Virus record (IMG/VR): IMGVR_UViG_3300010885_023630 | Span: 62,001-126,000 of that record | DNA: 64,000 nt | Reading direction: 5' to 3' (one strand) | Source of the DNA: a virus | Part shown: in pieces, positions 27,371-36,000 of the stretch | How the letters are laid out: the number at the start of each line of letters is the position of its first letter | Position numbering within the stretch: the first letter of the stretch is position 1 | The notes under the pieces: generated by a model | Told to the model about the DNA's origin: nothing | The model's database searches: none | What the model saw: only the letters and a program-made list of their open reading frames with translations | Program-made: the position numbers and the translations under genes

Positions 27371-28521
27371 TAATTATCTGCTTTCGGTCTTAGTGCTTGA
27401 CTCAACGGTTGACGTTCGTTAAATGTATTTCCGTTGTTGTCTACATATTGTCTAGTATTATTTACGTAACTCATACGTTGTGTCTTATTATCTGCGCCCG
27501 GAGTTAAGTTTGTACGAACGTTGTCTTCTATCTTGTTCCAACGCATACCATCAAATCTAAATAAACGATTTGGCAAATAGTCTAAGCGTAAGAAATAATC
27601 CCCTTCACCGGCATTGTTAGGAAAGCTAATACCTGACCCGGTAATAATTCCATTTGGCGCCTGTCCGTTGCCGGTTAGGTAACCTTCTACTTTTTGTGTT
27701 GGAGTTGGAGTCGCCTGAACACTAACTTCAAAGTCAACTGTTATATCTGTGTTGTCGGCTAAAATTGAATTGCCAACTTGTACATCTGTAACTGAGTCAT
27801 AATATGGCGTAGTATCGTAACCACTCTTAGGAACGTCTAGTTCTGCTTGCACAACAATAGAATCGTTAATATGTTGGTACGTACTCAGAGTACTTAAAAT
27901 GTCACTGGTTTTAGTACTAGCCGTACCAGCCACAATTTGATTAAGAATGTCTTTGTACTCCTGACTATCTACTAAGGGATTAAGTTTAACTCGCCATAAA
28001 TGTGGCCACCAAGTTGGACTAAAGCCCTCCGAAGCAAAACTAGCATCACCCACTACATAATAACGTTTTAGAGCAATGGGCACATCTTGGTCTAAGGCAT
28101 CGTAATCTTTTAAATGTTGTAACTCTAGTACGTCACCGGCAACTAGTTTACGACCAATTTGATCAACCATGTCACGTAAATGGAATACCATAAAGATAGT
28201 TCCGGTTTGTAAGAACAGGCCAAATTGGCTTAGGTCAAAGTCCTGATCGCCACGTTGATAGATGCCACGCATTTTATAAAGATTGTGGTCATACTTACGA
28301 TCGCGGTTTTCTACCCATAATAAATCTTGGATGTTTTTTTCGCTTTGATTAATGTAATCAGGTACAGTAGCATCTGTGCTACCGGTTTGTTCAACGGTTC
28401 CTAGGTACTTGTTTAAAAGTACACCAGTTCCACCAATGGTAAACATTTCGGATATGCGTCTATCCATAAACTTATAATCATTTGTGTGGGCACCGTCTTT
28501 CCAAAGACTTAAACGTGGCAT
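27370..28521 (-). CDS. 14: Neck protein, gp14-like
   Basis: A 383-residue protein if started at the ATG at 28521, which lies 19 nt after a late promoter core and has an aggat RBS; a longer reading to 28599 would include the promoter. Assignment to gp14 (T4, 256 residues) rests on its place directly before gp15 and on gp14-like features: an N-terminal region, then 'LFLQTGTIFMVFHLRDMVDQ', 'AGDVLELQHLKDYDAL', 'RYYVVGDASF' and 'WRVKLNPLVDSQEYKDIL'. In T4, gp14 with gp13 completes the head-neck. The C-terminal 130 or so residues hold an 'LPNRLFRFDGMRWNKI' module shared with other tail proteins. Confidence 0.75.
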   Translation of the reverse strand: MPRLSLWKDGAHTNDYKFMDRRISEMFTIGGTGVLLNKYLGTVEQTGSTDATVPDYINQSEKNIQDLLWVENRDRKYDHNLYKMRGIYQRGDQDFDLSQFGLFLQTGTIFMVFHLRDMVDQIGRKLVAGDVLELQHLKDYDALDQDVPIALKRYYVVGDASFASEGFSPTWWPHLWRVKLNPLVDSQEYKDILNQIVAGTASTKTSDILSTLSTYQHINDSIVVQAELDVPKSGYDTTPYYDSVTDVQVGNSILADNTDITVDFEVSVQATPTPTQKVEGYLTGNGQAPNGIITGSGISFPNNAGEGDYFLRLDYLPNRLFRFDGMRWNKIEDNVRTNLTPGADNKTQRMSYVNNTRQYVDNNGNTFNERQPLSQALRPKADN

Positions 28522-28540
28522 AGCTAATCCTATATTGTAG

Positions 28541-28548
28541 TATTTATG
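28541..28548 (-). promoter_or_regulatory. T4-type late promoter core (CATAAATA, minus strand)
   Basis: The minus strand reads CATAAATA, with the gp14 start 19 nt downstream. It drives the minus-strand gp14-gp15-Nudix unit and lies just upstream of (and divergent from) a sigma-70 promoter at 28552. Confidence 0.75.
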
Positions 28549-28551
28549 GGT

Positions 28552-28580
28552 TTGACCCATTAAGGGTTTTAATGTATAAT
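28552..28580 (+). promoter_or_regulatory. Sigma-70 promoter, leaderless
   Basis: TTGACC and TATAAT are separated by 17 bp. The ATG at 28587 begins 7 nt after the -10 box, where transcription should start, so the mRNA is predicted to lack a leader. No Shine-Dalgarno is present. Confidence 0.85.
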
Positions 28581-28586
28581 ACCAGT

Positions 28587-28838
28587 ATGGAAGATACAAT
28601 TCGCCGTATAGACGAGCTATTTTTTAAGATTATTACTTGTAAACAAGAGCACCAGCGAGATCTTAAGCGTTTATGGCACCGCTGTAAAGACATAATTACC
28701 GAAATTAGTCGAGAAGATGTAATATGTCGTAGAAAAGGGCGGGACACAGTACGCAAGTTAGAATTGGTAGCGGAATTGGATGAGGCTATAAATACCCTGG
28801 AGCAATACCTTGTATTTGCTACACTTTTAGGCGGTTGA
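28587..28838 (+). CDS. Small helical protein, unknown (83 aa)
   Basis: An 83-residue, strongly charged, helix-rich protein (many Arg, Lys, Glu) with Cys at about residues 18, 28 and 42 and a hydrophobic C-terminus. I do not recognise it. The start at 28587 is chosen because an earlier in-frame ATG at 28572 lies within the -10 region of the promoter and could not be transcribed. The gene has the position of an early host-takeover gene: it is small, has a strong bacterial promoter, and is divergent from a late operon. Confidence 0.65.
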   Translation: MEDTIRRIDELFFKIITCKQEHQRDLKRLWHRCKDIITEISREDVICRRKGRDTVRKLELVAELDEAINTLEQYLVFATLLGG

Positions 28839-28863
28839 CTAAATATTCCCAAAATGCTATACT
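28835..28863 (+). promoter_or_regulatory. Sigma-70 promoter, leaderless
   Basis: TTGACT and TATACT are separated by 17 bp. The ATG at 28871 is 8 nt after the -10 box, so the predicted first transcribed base is at or next to the start codon. No Shine-Dalgarno is present. The -35 overlaps the end of the previous gene. Confidence 0.82.
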
Positions 28864-28870
28864 ATAGATT

Positions 28871-29395
28871 ATGTTGATATTTTTAGATACAGAATTTACA
28901 GATTTTCCTGAGTCCGAGTGCGACTTGATCTCCATTGGATTAGTTGACGAAAACGGTAGGGAATTCTACGCAGAAAGCACACAGTACCGGCAAGAGGCCT
29001 GTAGCCAATTTGTGCGCGATGTGGTAATACCTTTATTGGGTAAACATCACAATCGTGTAGTGGATAACTATTTTGGCATTGCTAAAAAGTTAAATGAATG
29101 GTTAAAGTTTTACGACAATCCACACGATGTTGTTACTATCTGCTTTGACTACAATACAGATTGGGCATTAATGGCTCGTATGCTATTATTGCTACCTGAA
29201 GAAGAATTGTTTGACAACATCCAAGCAAAAAACATTTGGGGCGACTTAGACAAACAAGCCTTAGATTGGTTTTGGATGGAACGAGACACAATAGGCTGGC
29301 AACAGCACATGGCATTATATGACGCACATGGAAATAGATTTGCGTACAAGCCTTTAGTAAGAAATCGTCATAATGAACTTAACGGAGAACAGTAA
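28871..29395 (+). CDS. DEDDh-type 3'-5' exoribonuclease-like protein
   Basis: A 174-residue protein of the size of Rv2179c-like exoribonucleases. The DEDDh residues are visible: D6 and E8 in 'FLDTEFTDF', D93 or D97 in 'CFDYNTDWALM', and H146 with D151 in 'HMALYDAHG'. It should remove nucleotides from 3' ends, probably of RNA; DNA cannot be excluded. It has its own early promoter and its stop overlaps the next start (TAATG), so it may act in early host RNA turnover or tRNA maturation; this role is inferred. Confidence 0.8.
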   Translation: MLIFLDTEFTDFPESECDLISIGLVDENGREFYAESTQYRQEACSQFVRDVVIPLLGKHHNRVVDNYFGIAKKLNEWLKFYDNPHDVVTICFDYNTDWALMARMLLLLPEEELFDNIQAKNIWGDLDKQALDWFWMERDTIGWQQHMALYDAHGNRFAYKPLVRNRHNELNGEQ

Positions 29396-30567
29396 TGGCA
29401 ACAGTAGCTGGTATTAAAATTAAATCCAAGGCAAAAACACAACGCAACCCATTGATGGTTGATGAAAAGTACACAGGCGGTGAGCCAGTCTGGGACACCG
29501 AACGTGCCACAGCATTTGATGATGCCACATTTGACCATTTTATGCGTCAAAGTTTTTACTACTACAATTACTATTACAGCCAAAAAGATTGTAAAAAGTA
29601 TGTGATAGAGTGGATGAAAACACCTGAGCTTAAATTTACAGCCGGGGATATTAAAACATTTCAGCGTAGCCCAGATAAAGCAATTGAAATGACAGCGTGT
29701 AGTCTTATTATGGCAAATCGCGTTGGTATGCCATTCCGTGGACGTCACGTTGAATACATTAAAGGTTGTATTGCTCGAGCAATTACTAGCACAGCCGATG
29801 AAGTTGAAGAAATAGTAGCAGACAAACCTAAAGCATACGTTCCTACTATTCAAGACCGCATGAACGAAAAGACAGCAGATACAATTGGCGAGCTTGAAGG
29901 TCATTATGATGAGTTTATAATGAATTCTAAGTATCAGTTTAAGTGTTATGATTTCTTAGTTGCCAACAACGTGCCGCAAAGTCAGCTTAGTAAATACGAA
30001 GCAGTTTATCAGGCACGATTTGACGAGCTCAAAGCCGCATACGAAAAACAAGATCCTCAATTGGTTGAAGGCTACAGCCACCTGAAGGCCGCAGACTTTA
30101 AACGGTTCTTTACTTTCCTTGATCAAATCTTAAACGACATACAACAATATCGTGGAGTCAAGAAAGCCACCAAAAAAGTACGTGCGCCCAAGTCTATTAG
30201 CAAGGAAAAAGTAGTTAGCAAACTCAAGTATGCCAAAGAAGATAAAATATTGCGTCTTGTAAGTGTGAACCCAGTTGATATCATTGGCGCCCAAGAGCTT
30301 TGGGTGTTTAATATTAAAACTCGTAAACTGGGCAAGTATGTTGCTGATAGTTTACAAGGACCATTGCGTATTAAAGGTACCAGTGTCGAAGGATTTGATC
30401 CTTTTAAATCTAACAGCAAAACATTGCGTAAGCCCGAAGAAAAGCTCAAGGAGTTTGCCAAGGCTACAAAAGTCCAATTACGCAAGTTCCTGGAAGATAT
30501 TAAAGCCACTGAAACTAAACTCAATGGGCGTATTAGCACAGATGTAGTGCTACTTAAAACGGCATAA
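29395..30567 (+). CDS. Conserved phage protein of unknown function (390 aa)
   Basis: A 390-residue basic protein. The N-terminal 60 residues are followed by a Tyr-rich run ('FYYYNYYYSQKD', about residues 53-64), a helical middle, a Lys-rich linker ('KKATKKVRAPKSISKEKVV', about 255-275) and a compact C-terminal domain containing 'LWVFNIKTRKLGKYVADSLQ', 'IKGTSVEGFD' and 'LRKPEEKLKEF'. I associate this C-terminal block with conserved hypothetical proteins of T4-like marine phages but know no function. It is coupled to the exonuclease-like gene by a one-base overlap. A nucleic-acid role is possible from its basic character. Confidence 0.65.
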   Translation: MATVAGIKIKSKAKTQRNPLMVDEKYTGGEPVWDTERATAFDDATFDHFMRQSFYYYNYYYSQKDCKKYVIEWMKTPELKFTAGDIKTFQRSPDKAIEMTACSLIMANRVGMPFRGRHVEYIKGCIARAITSTADEVEEIVADKPKAYVPTIQDRMNEKTADTIGELEGHYDEFIMNSKYQFKCYDFLVANNVPQSQLSKYEAVYQARFDELKAAYEKQDPQLVEGYSHLKAADFKRFFTFLDQILNDIQQYRGVKKATKKVRAPKSISKEKVVSKLKYAKEDKILRLVSVNPVDIIGAQELWVFNIKTRKLGKYVADSLQGPLRIKGTSVEGFDPFKSNSKTLRKPEEKLKEFAKATKVQLRKFLEDIKATETKLNGRISTDVVLLKTA

Positions 30568-30575
30568 CGTTCTTG

Positions 30576-30598
30576 TGTACAGTAATAAATACTGTACA
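30576..30598. promoter_or_regulatory. Perfect inverted repeat enclosing a late promoter core
   Basis: Arms TGTACAGTA and TACTGTACA (9 bp, perfect) flank ATAAA. The late core AATAAATA (30584-30591) lies across the centre. It could act as an operator, a DNA cruciform or an RNA hairpin. ATG of gp13 is at 30611. Confidence 0.8.
30584..30591 (+). promoter_or_regulatory. T4-type late promoter core (AATAAATA)
   Basis: Seven of eight bases match TATAAATA. It lies 19 nt before the gp13 ATG, with ataggaa as RBS, and is centred in a perfect inverted repeat. Confidence 0.7.
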
Positions 30599-30610
30599 TA
30601 GGAACTAATA

Positions 30611-31525
30611 ATGGCCACCCCATATCCAAACACACCAACTGCTGAACCCGGCTTTGATATACACAATAACTTCACAGCCAAGAGTTTATTTAACCCTGCC
30701 ACAGGTAGTCAAAGTGGCCCACATATCGCCTTTGATGGATCGGTTTTAAGCAGTAACGACGCCCAAAGAGCCGCAATTACAGACTACATACGTATGCGCT
30801 TAGGCGACGGCATCGTTGATGTTGAATTAGACAAAGAACACTATGAAATGGCAATCAATCAAGCACTGATTAAGTATCGCCAAAAAGGACAAAATTCTGT
30901 AGAAGAAAGTTACGCAAGTTTACAGCTTCTACCGGAAACACAAGAATACATACTGCCTAAAGAAGTACAAAACGTTAGAGCAATTTATCGCCGGGGTATC
31001 GGTAGCGTAACAGGAACAACAGCAAGTCAATTTGAACCGTTCAGTTCTGGCTACTTGAACACTTATATGTTAGTAGCCGGTCGTGTTGGCGGCCTGGTAA
31101 ACTACGAACTGTTTGTGGACTACCAGAAACTAGCGATGAAGATGTTTGGCGGTTATATGAACTTTACATTTAACCCAGTAACAAAGAAACTTACTATTAT
31201 ACGTAAGATGCCTTTCCAGGGTATAAACCCTCCCTTAGATCAGCAAGAGTCTGTATTGCTTTGGTTATACAACGTCAAACCAGATCAAATGATTTTCAAT
31301 GACACTTATGCGTTTCCTTGGATACAGGAATATGCTTACAGTTTTGCCAAACGCATTGTAGGTGAAGCACGTAGTAAATTTAGCAGTATTGCCGGCCCAC
31401 AGGGTGGCACTACAATGAATGGCGATGCTTTAAAGCAAGAAGCCACGGCCGAAATGGAAAAGCTAGAAGACGAATTAAAAACCTACATTGATGGCTCGGT
31501 TCCACTAACTTGGGTAACGGGATAA
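30611..31525 (+). CDS. 13: Neck protein, gp13-like
   Basis: A 304-residue homologue of T4 gp13 (309 residues). Matching features: 'IRMRLGDGIVDVELDKEHYE' followed by a helical 'AINQALIKYRQKG' (T4: ILRRLGAPIINVEL...AIQRALELY), a beta segment 'EYILPKEVQNVRAIYRRGIGS', and a C-terminal 'WIQEYAYSFAKRIVGEARSK' then 'MNGDALKQEATAEMEKLEDE'. In T4, gp13 joins the packaged head to the tail with gp14. Here it is separated from gp14-gp15, which lie on the opposite strand 2 kb away. Confidence 0.85.
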   Translation: MATPYPNTPTAEPGFDIHNNFTAKSLFNPATGSQSGPHIAFDGSVLSSNDAQRAAITDYIRMRLGDGIVDVELDKEHYEMAINQALIKYRQKGQNSVEESYASLQLLPETQEYILPKEVQNVRAIYRRGIGSVTGTTASQFEPFSSGYLNTYMLVAGRVGGLVNYELFVDYQKLAMKMFGGYMNFTFNPVTKKLTIIRKMPFQGINPPLDQQESVLLWLYNVKPDQMIFNDTYAFPWIQEYAYSFAKRIVGEARSKFSSIAGPQGGTTMNGDALKQEATAEMEKLEDELKTYIDGSVPLTWVTG

Positions 31526-31528
31526 GTA
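31521..31528 (+). promoter_or_regulatory. Late promoter core variant (GATAAGTA), leaderless
   Basis: It overlaps the gp13 stop. It ends exactly 5 nt before the ATG at 31534, so the T4-type start site (6 nt after the core) falls on the A of ATG. No Shine-Dalgarno is present. Confidence 0.65.
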
Positions 31529-31533
31529 TTACT

Positions 31534-31902
31534 ATGAAAATTACAGAAATTATTGTTGAATCAAGATTGCCTTTGGACCAGGTTTCTGCAACCCCTGGTA
31601 TGAAAATTCATAAAGAGTTACAAAGTTCAGACCCGTATAATTCTTACAAGTTTGGTGTAAACTTAGCCGGCGCCCCGGAGTTCCACCACCCACCCGATTT
31701 AGAAGGTCCAGCTGGGCAGGCATTGGTTACAGTTGCCTACACAGATGCTTGCGAAGCCATCATTGATGCTACAGAAAAAGCCCACGGTGTATCGAGCAAA
31801 CGTATTAGCCCACGCGGAAGCCAAGAAGCCGCTGACGTACACAAGGTTAGTCCGCACCGTTCGGTTGGCCCGATTGCACTTAACCGTAAATCCAAAAAAT
31901 AA
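31534..31902 (+). CDS. Small conserved phage protein (122 aa), unknown
   Basis: A 122-residue protein starting 'MKITEIIVESRLPLDQ'. This start is of the type seen in many proteins of marine T4-like phages ('MKI-x-E-I-I...'). The middle has 'DPYNSYKFGVNLAGAPEF' and the C-terminus is basic with several Ser-Pro/Arg pairs. An earlier TTG at 31510 would extend it into gp13; the ATG at 31534 is chosen because it lies 5 nt after a late promoter core. It may be a late virion or assembly protein; function is unknown. Confidence 0.65.
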   Translation: MKITEIIVESRLPLDQVSATPGMKIHKELQSSDPYNSYKFGVNLAGAPEFHHPPDLEGPAGQALVTVAYTDACEAIIDATEKAHGVSSKRISPRGSQEAADVHKVSPHRSVGPIALNRKSKK

Positions 31903-31903
31903 T

Positions 31904-31931
31904 TTGACTTAACCAGCAATTTATGTAATAA
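31904..31931 (+). promoter_or_regulatory. Sigma-70 promoter for dNMP kinase gene
   Basis: TTGACT and TAATAA are separated by 16 bp (or AATAAT at 17 bp). The leader carries an actaaggg RBS before ATG 31959. Confidence 0.7.
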
Positions 31932-31958
31932 TGCTCTTACTAACTAAGGGCATTTTTT

Positions 31959-32573
31959 ATGATCATCGGTATCTGCGGATTTATTGGTAGCGGTAAAGAC
32001 ACTATAGCTGACTATTTGGTTAACTTCCACGAGTTTAGACGTGATAGTTATGCCGGAACTCTCAAAGATGCTGTAGCGGCTGTATTTAACTGGGATCGTG
32101 AGCTATTAGAAGGACGCACCAAACAAGCCCGCGAATGGCGAGAACAAGTAGATCCCTGGTGGGCCAACCGCTTGAACATGCCTACCCTAACCCCTAGACT
32201 AGTACTACAGCTCTGGGGAACGGAAGTGTGCCGTAAAGGGTTCCATGACGATATTTGGATTGCTAGTGTAGAGAACAAACTGCGTACCAGCCGGGATAAT
32301 ATTGTTATTAGCGATTGTCGTTTCCCTAACGAAATTAAAAGCATTAAACAGGCCGGCGGCAGAGTCATCTGGGTTAAACGAGGAGAATTGCCTAGCTGGT
32401 ATATTATGGCAGGCAAAGCCAATACAGGTGATATAGTAGCTCAGGCCAAACTCAAAGAGCTTGGTGTACACATCAGTGAAACTGCCTGGGTAGGCACAGA
32501 GTTTGATGCGGTCATTGACAACAACGGTAGTATTGATGATCTATATACAGCAGTTAAAAGTCTGGTACAATAG
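31959..32573 (+). CDS. 1: Deoxynucleoside monophosphate kinase, T4 gp1-like
   Basis: A 204-residue P-loop kinase. The Walker A motif is at residues 7-15 (GFIGSGKDT), directly followed by 'IADYL' as in T4 gp1 and related dNMP kinases. Further supporting segments are 'PRLVLQLWGTEVCR', 'WIASVENKL' and 'IVISDCRFPNEI' (the last is a family signature with Asp and Arg). It should phosphorylate dNMPs for phage DNA synthesis. It has its own early promoter and a good RBS. Its last 20 bp overlap the convergent zinc-protein gene. Confidence 0.9.
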   Translation: MIIGICGFIGSGKDTIADYLVNFHEFRRDSYAGTLKDAVAAVFNWDRELLEGRTKQAREWREQVDPWWANRLNMPTLTPRLVLQLWGTEVCRKGFHDDIWIASVENKLRTSRDNIVISDCRFPNEIKSIKQAGGRVIWVKRGELPSWYIMAGKANTGDIVAQAKLKELGVHISETAWVGTEFDAVIDNNGSIDDLYTAVKSLVQ

Positions 32574-32931
32574 GGGCAGGTTTCCACGCAACCTTGGATT
32601 TATACAGCTCTTGCTGACAATTTAAACAAACAGTTTTATAGTTAATCCAATTGTTATTCTTTAAATTCCCATCGACATAAAACACATTAGACTGTGATGC
32701 TAACTTAAATTTAAAGTTACACAACTCACAACGATCCTTCTTTTTATAACCTGATTTAACCCATGCCGGTGCTTCGGGTTTATTTTTCCTGCCAGACCTA
32801 ATACAACCAGCACAACTATTTCGATAGTGTGTTATACCTTCGCGGATATAGTTAACAGCCACAGGGTTTTTGGTACATATAGGGCATAAATCACGTTTCA
32901 GCATATAGCTATTTAAGTCAAACCTTCCCAA
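32554..32931 (-). CDS. Zinc-ribbon-like protein with four CxxC pairs
   Basis: A 125-residue protein with four cysteine pairs: CPIC near residue 16, CAGC near 40, CELC near 69 and CLNC near 103. Two zinc sites are expected. It is Lys/Asn/Arg-rich between them, suggesting nucleic-acid binding; there is no HNH His-Asn pattern, so nuclease activity is not claimed. The likely start is a TTG at 32931 with aggag 5 nt upstream; an ATG at 32904 is the alternative. It ends in a 20-bp overlap with the dNMP kinase gene. Confidence 0.7.
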   Translation of the reverse strand: MGRFDLNSYMLKRDLCPICTKNPVAVNYIREGITHYRNSCAGCIRSGRKNKPEAPAWVKSGYKKKDRCELCNFKFKLASQSNVFYVDGNLKNNNWINYKTVCLNCQQELYKSKVAWKPAPIVPDF

Positions 32932-32966
32932 AGGCTCCTGTAAACGGCATCATTTTGAACCTTTAG

Positions 32967-32974
32967 AATAAATA
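32967..32974 (+). promoter_or_regulatory. T4-type late promoter core (AATAAATA)
   Basis: Seven of eight bases match TATAAATA. It lies 31 nt before the tail-sheath ATG, with an aaagga RBS. Confidence 0.7.
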
Positions 32975-33005
32975 ACTTTAACATGTATTATAAAGGAAAA
33001 TAACC

Positions 33006-36000
33006 ATGGCACTAGTATCCCCAGGAATTCAAATTTCCGTAAACGATCAGAGTCAGTACGTTAACAGTAACGTAGGATCTGTACCATTAGTAGTACTAGC
33101 AACAGCTCAAGATAAGACCTATAACGGCCAAATGGCTACAGGAACTACTAAAGCAAATGCTGGAAAATTAATGAGCTTTACAAGTCAACGAGACTTAGTA
33201 ACAGCGATGGGAACACCTACTTTCCAACTTAGCGCCGCTGGCACACCATTACACGGTAACGAACTAAACGAATACGGTTTGTTAGCCGCTTACTCGGCAT
33301 TAGGCCTAACTAACCAGTTATATGCTATCCGCGCCGACATAGATTTAAATCAATTAACAGGTACAAGTAACCGCCCAATTGGTATGCCAATTGACGGACA
33401 GTATTGGTTAGATACTGCCAATAGCGAATTTGGTCTATACGAATTAGCAACTAACGCAACAACGTTAGCACAAGGATTTTCCCATATTGATCCTTTGGAA
33501 ATTACAGATTCAAAACAAGTATCAAACGACAATGCTTATGCTTATGCCGTTCCAACTCCTCTTGCTAGTGTGGGACAAGTTGGTAGCTATGCTTTAGTTC
33601 TAGTTAATACAGACGGAACAACAGCAACTACAATTCGTTTGTTTTACAAAGCAACATCAACATCGGTTGCTGGATTATCTAATTCTTGGGTACAAGTTGG
33701 TTCTACTGCTTGGCAAAAAACTCGCCCAGTGGCAACTGGTACTACTGCCAGCCCAACAATTCCGTTAGGAAGTATTTTAACTTTTGCTAACTACAGCCCA
33801 ATTACAACTACAAGTAACACAACAGTTTCTGGATTAGCAACAGACATTAACAACGCGGCTATTCCGGGTGTATTTGCCAACGTAGACAGCACAGGTCACT
33901 TGATGCTGTTTGTAACTAGTGCTGCAAAGAGCGCAGGTAATAGTGCTACAGCCGACGGTAAAATTACAATTACTTCATTCTTATCTAACACAGGTGCTAA
34001 TTTATTAACAGCCACAACAGGCGTTGGTATTGCTGCCGGTAGCTATTATTGCCCATATTTCTTTTATGGCACATACGCACAACAACCAAGCGGTGGCTGG
34101 TATTCTACAGATGCTCAACCACGTCCAAACGGTTCTATCTGGTTTAAAACAACCTCAACAGGTCAGGGTTTTAATTTAGCATACAAACAATGGAATGGTT
34201 CGTTGGAAAAATGGGACGCATTAACAGTTCCGTTATACACATTCCAATCTGACGCTATCTATGGTTTAGATCCATCGGGCGGCGGTATTAATATCCCACA
34301 CGGTCAAGTTATAGCCATAGTTGGTGTTACTGATACTACTGCTAACGGCATTAAATTACAAGCACAATTGCCACAAACAGTGGCCACAGGTAAAGGCGGC
34401 CAGTTAGCATCGGCCACAGCATTTACAGCTGGTAATAGCTTTAACTTAGTATCAACTACGCCTGGAGATGCTAATACAAGAACTTATACTATTACTTTAG
34501 CCGGCACAGGCGCAACAGATTTTGTTAGCGCAATTTTAGCGGCTAATATTCCGTACGTAACAGCTCAATTTAATAACGCAGACGGCCCATACGGCAGTAT
34601 TAGTATTTCGCACACAGCCGGTGGCACGATTAACTTAACCAACGTAACTGGTACTCCATTGACAGCGGCACAATTTGTAACAAACAAAGGTAGTGGTTTT
34701 ATTGTAAATACGCTACTTGCTACGCCAACAGTTTCTATCAGTAACTGGACACAGTTATTGGCAACTACTAAAATTGGCGATAGCGCACCATACACATCGC
34801 CAGACGATGGTACAATGTGGTATTATAGCAATTTAGCCGAAGTTGACATCATGGTCAACGACAATGGTTGGAAAGGCTACACACAAGTTGTATCAGACGC
34901 ACGTGGATTTAACCTAACTAACACAGACCCAGCAGGTGTTATTGTTAGCGCAGGTTCTGCTCCAGTATTACAGAGCGATGGCACACAATTAGTATCAGGC
35001 GATTTATGGTTAGACAGTAGCGACACAGTAAACTACCCAGCATTGTATCGTTACAACGCAATAACAAGAGCGTGGACAAGTATTAACAATACAGACTCTG
35101 TTTCGTCAAATGGTATTGTATTTGCTGATGCTCGTTGGGACGCAGGCGGTACTGCTGACGTTATCAGCGGCAGCTTACCAACAGTGGCATCGTTGTTAGC
35201 AAGTAACTACACAGACCTAGATGCTCCAGATTATCGTTTATACCCACGTGGAGCATTGTTGTTTAACACACGTCGCTCAGGATATAACGTTAAGAAGTTT
35301 GTAAGCAACTACTTTAACAGCACATCGTTCCCTAACGCAAGTCTCCCAGCAATTAAAGATACTTGGGTAAGTGCTAGTGGTTTAGCAAATGATGGTTCAA
35401 TGAACGCAGGCGGTAATGCTCAACGTTCAATGATTATACACGCACTACGTAGCGCAATTGACAGCAACTTAACAGCTCGTGAATTAATTTACGGTTTTAA
35501 TTTGTTAACTGTTCCCGGTTATCCAGAAGTTACAAGTAACTTGGTAACACTAAACAACGATCGTGCTAACACAGGTTTTATTATTGCTGACACACCAATG
35601 TCGTTGAAGCCAAACGCAATTGATATCACGTCATGGGTTTCAAATTCAACAGGCAAAGGTTTGCCAAAAGTAACAGCATCTGATCCATACACAGCAATTT
35701 ACTACCCAGCAGGTTTAACAAATGACTTAGCAGGTAATAGCGTAGCTGTACCAGCTAGCCATGCGGCATTACGTACATTCTTGTACAATGACCAAGTTAG
35801 CTATCCATGGTTTAGTCCAGCTGGCGCAAACCGCGGTTTGGTAAGCAATTTAAACGATGTTGGTTACATTGATTCGGCAACAGGATCATTTGTACACAAC
35901 GGCGTTAACCAAGGTCTACGTGACGCACTACAGCCATTGAAGATTAACCCAATCGCTCAATTGCCAGGAACTGGTATTGTAATTTGGGGACAGCTAACTC

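Noticed and set aside
28522-28599. Longer N-terminus of the gp14-like gene
   Set aside because: The added codons would include the minus-strand late promoter and RBS; the ATG at 28521 has both signals in place.
29368-29904. Minus-strand 178-codon frame rich in Cys and Phe
   Set aside because: Complete shadow of the 390-aa gene on the + strand; its composition is that of a reverse complement of a coding sequence.
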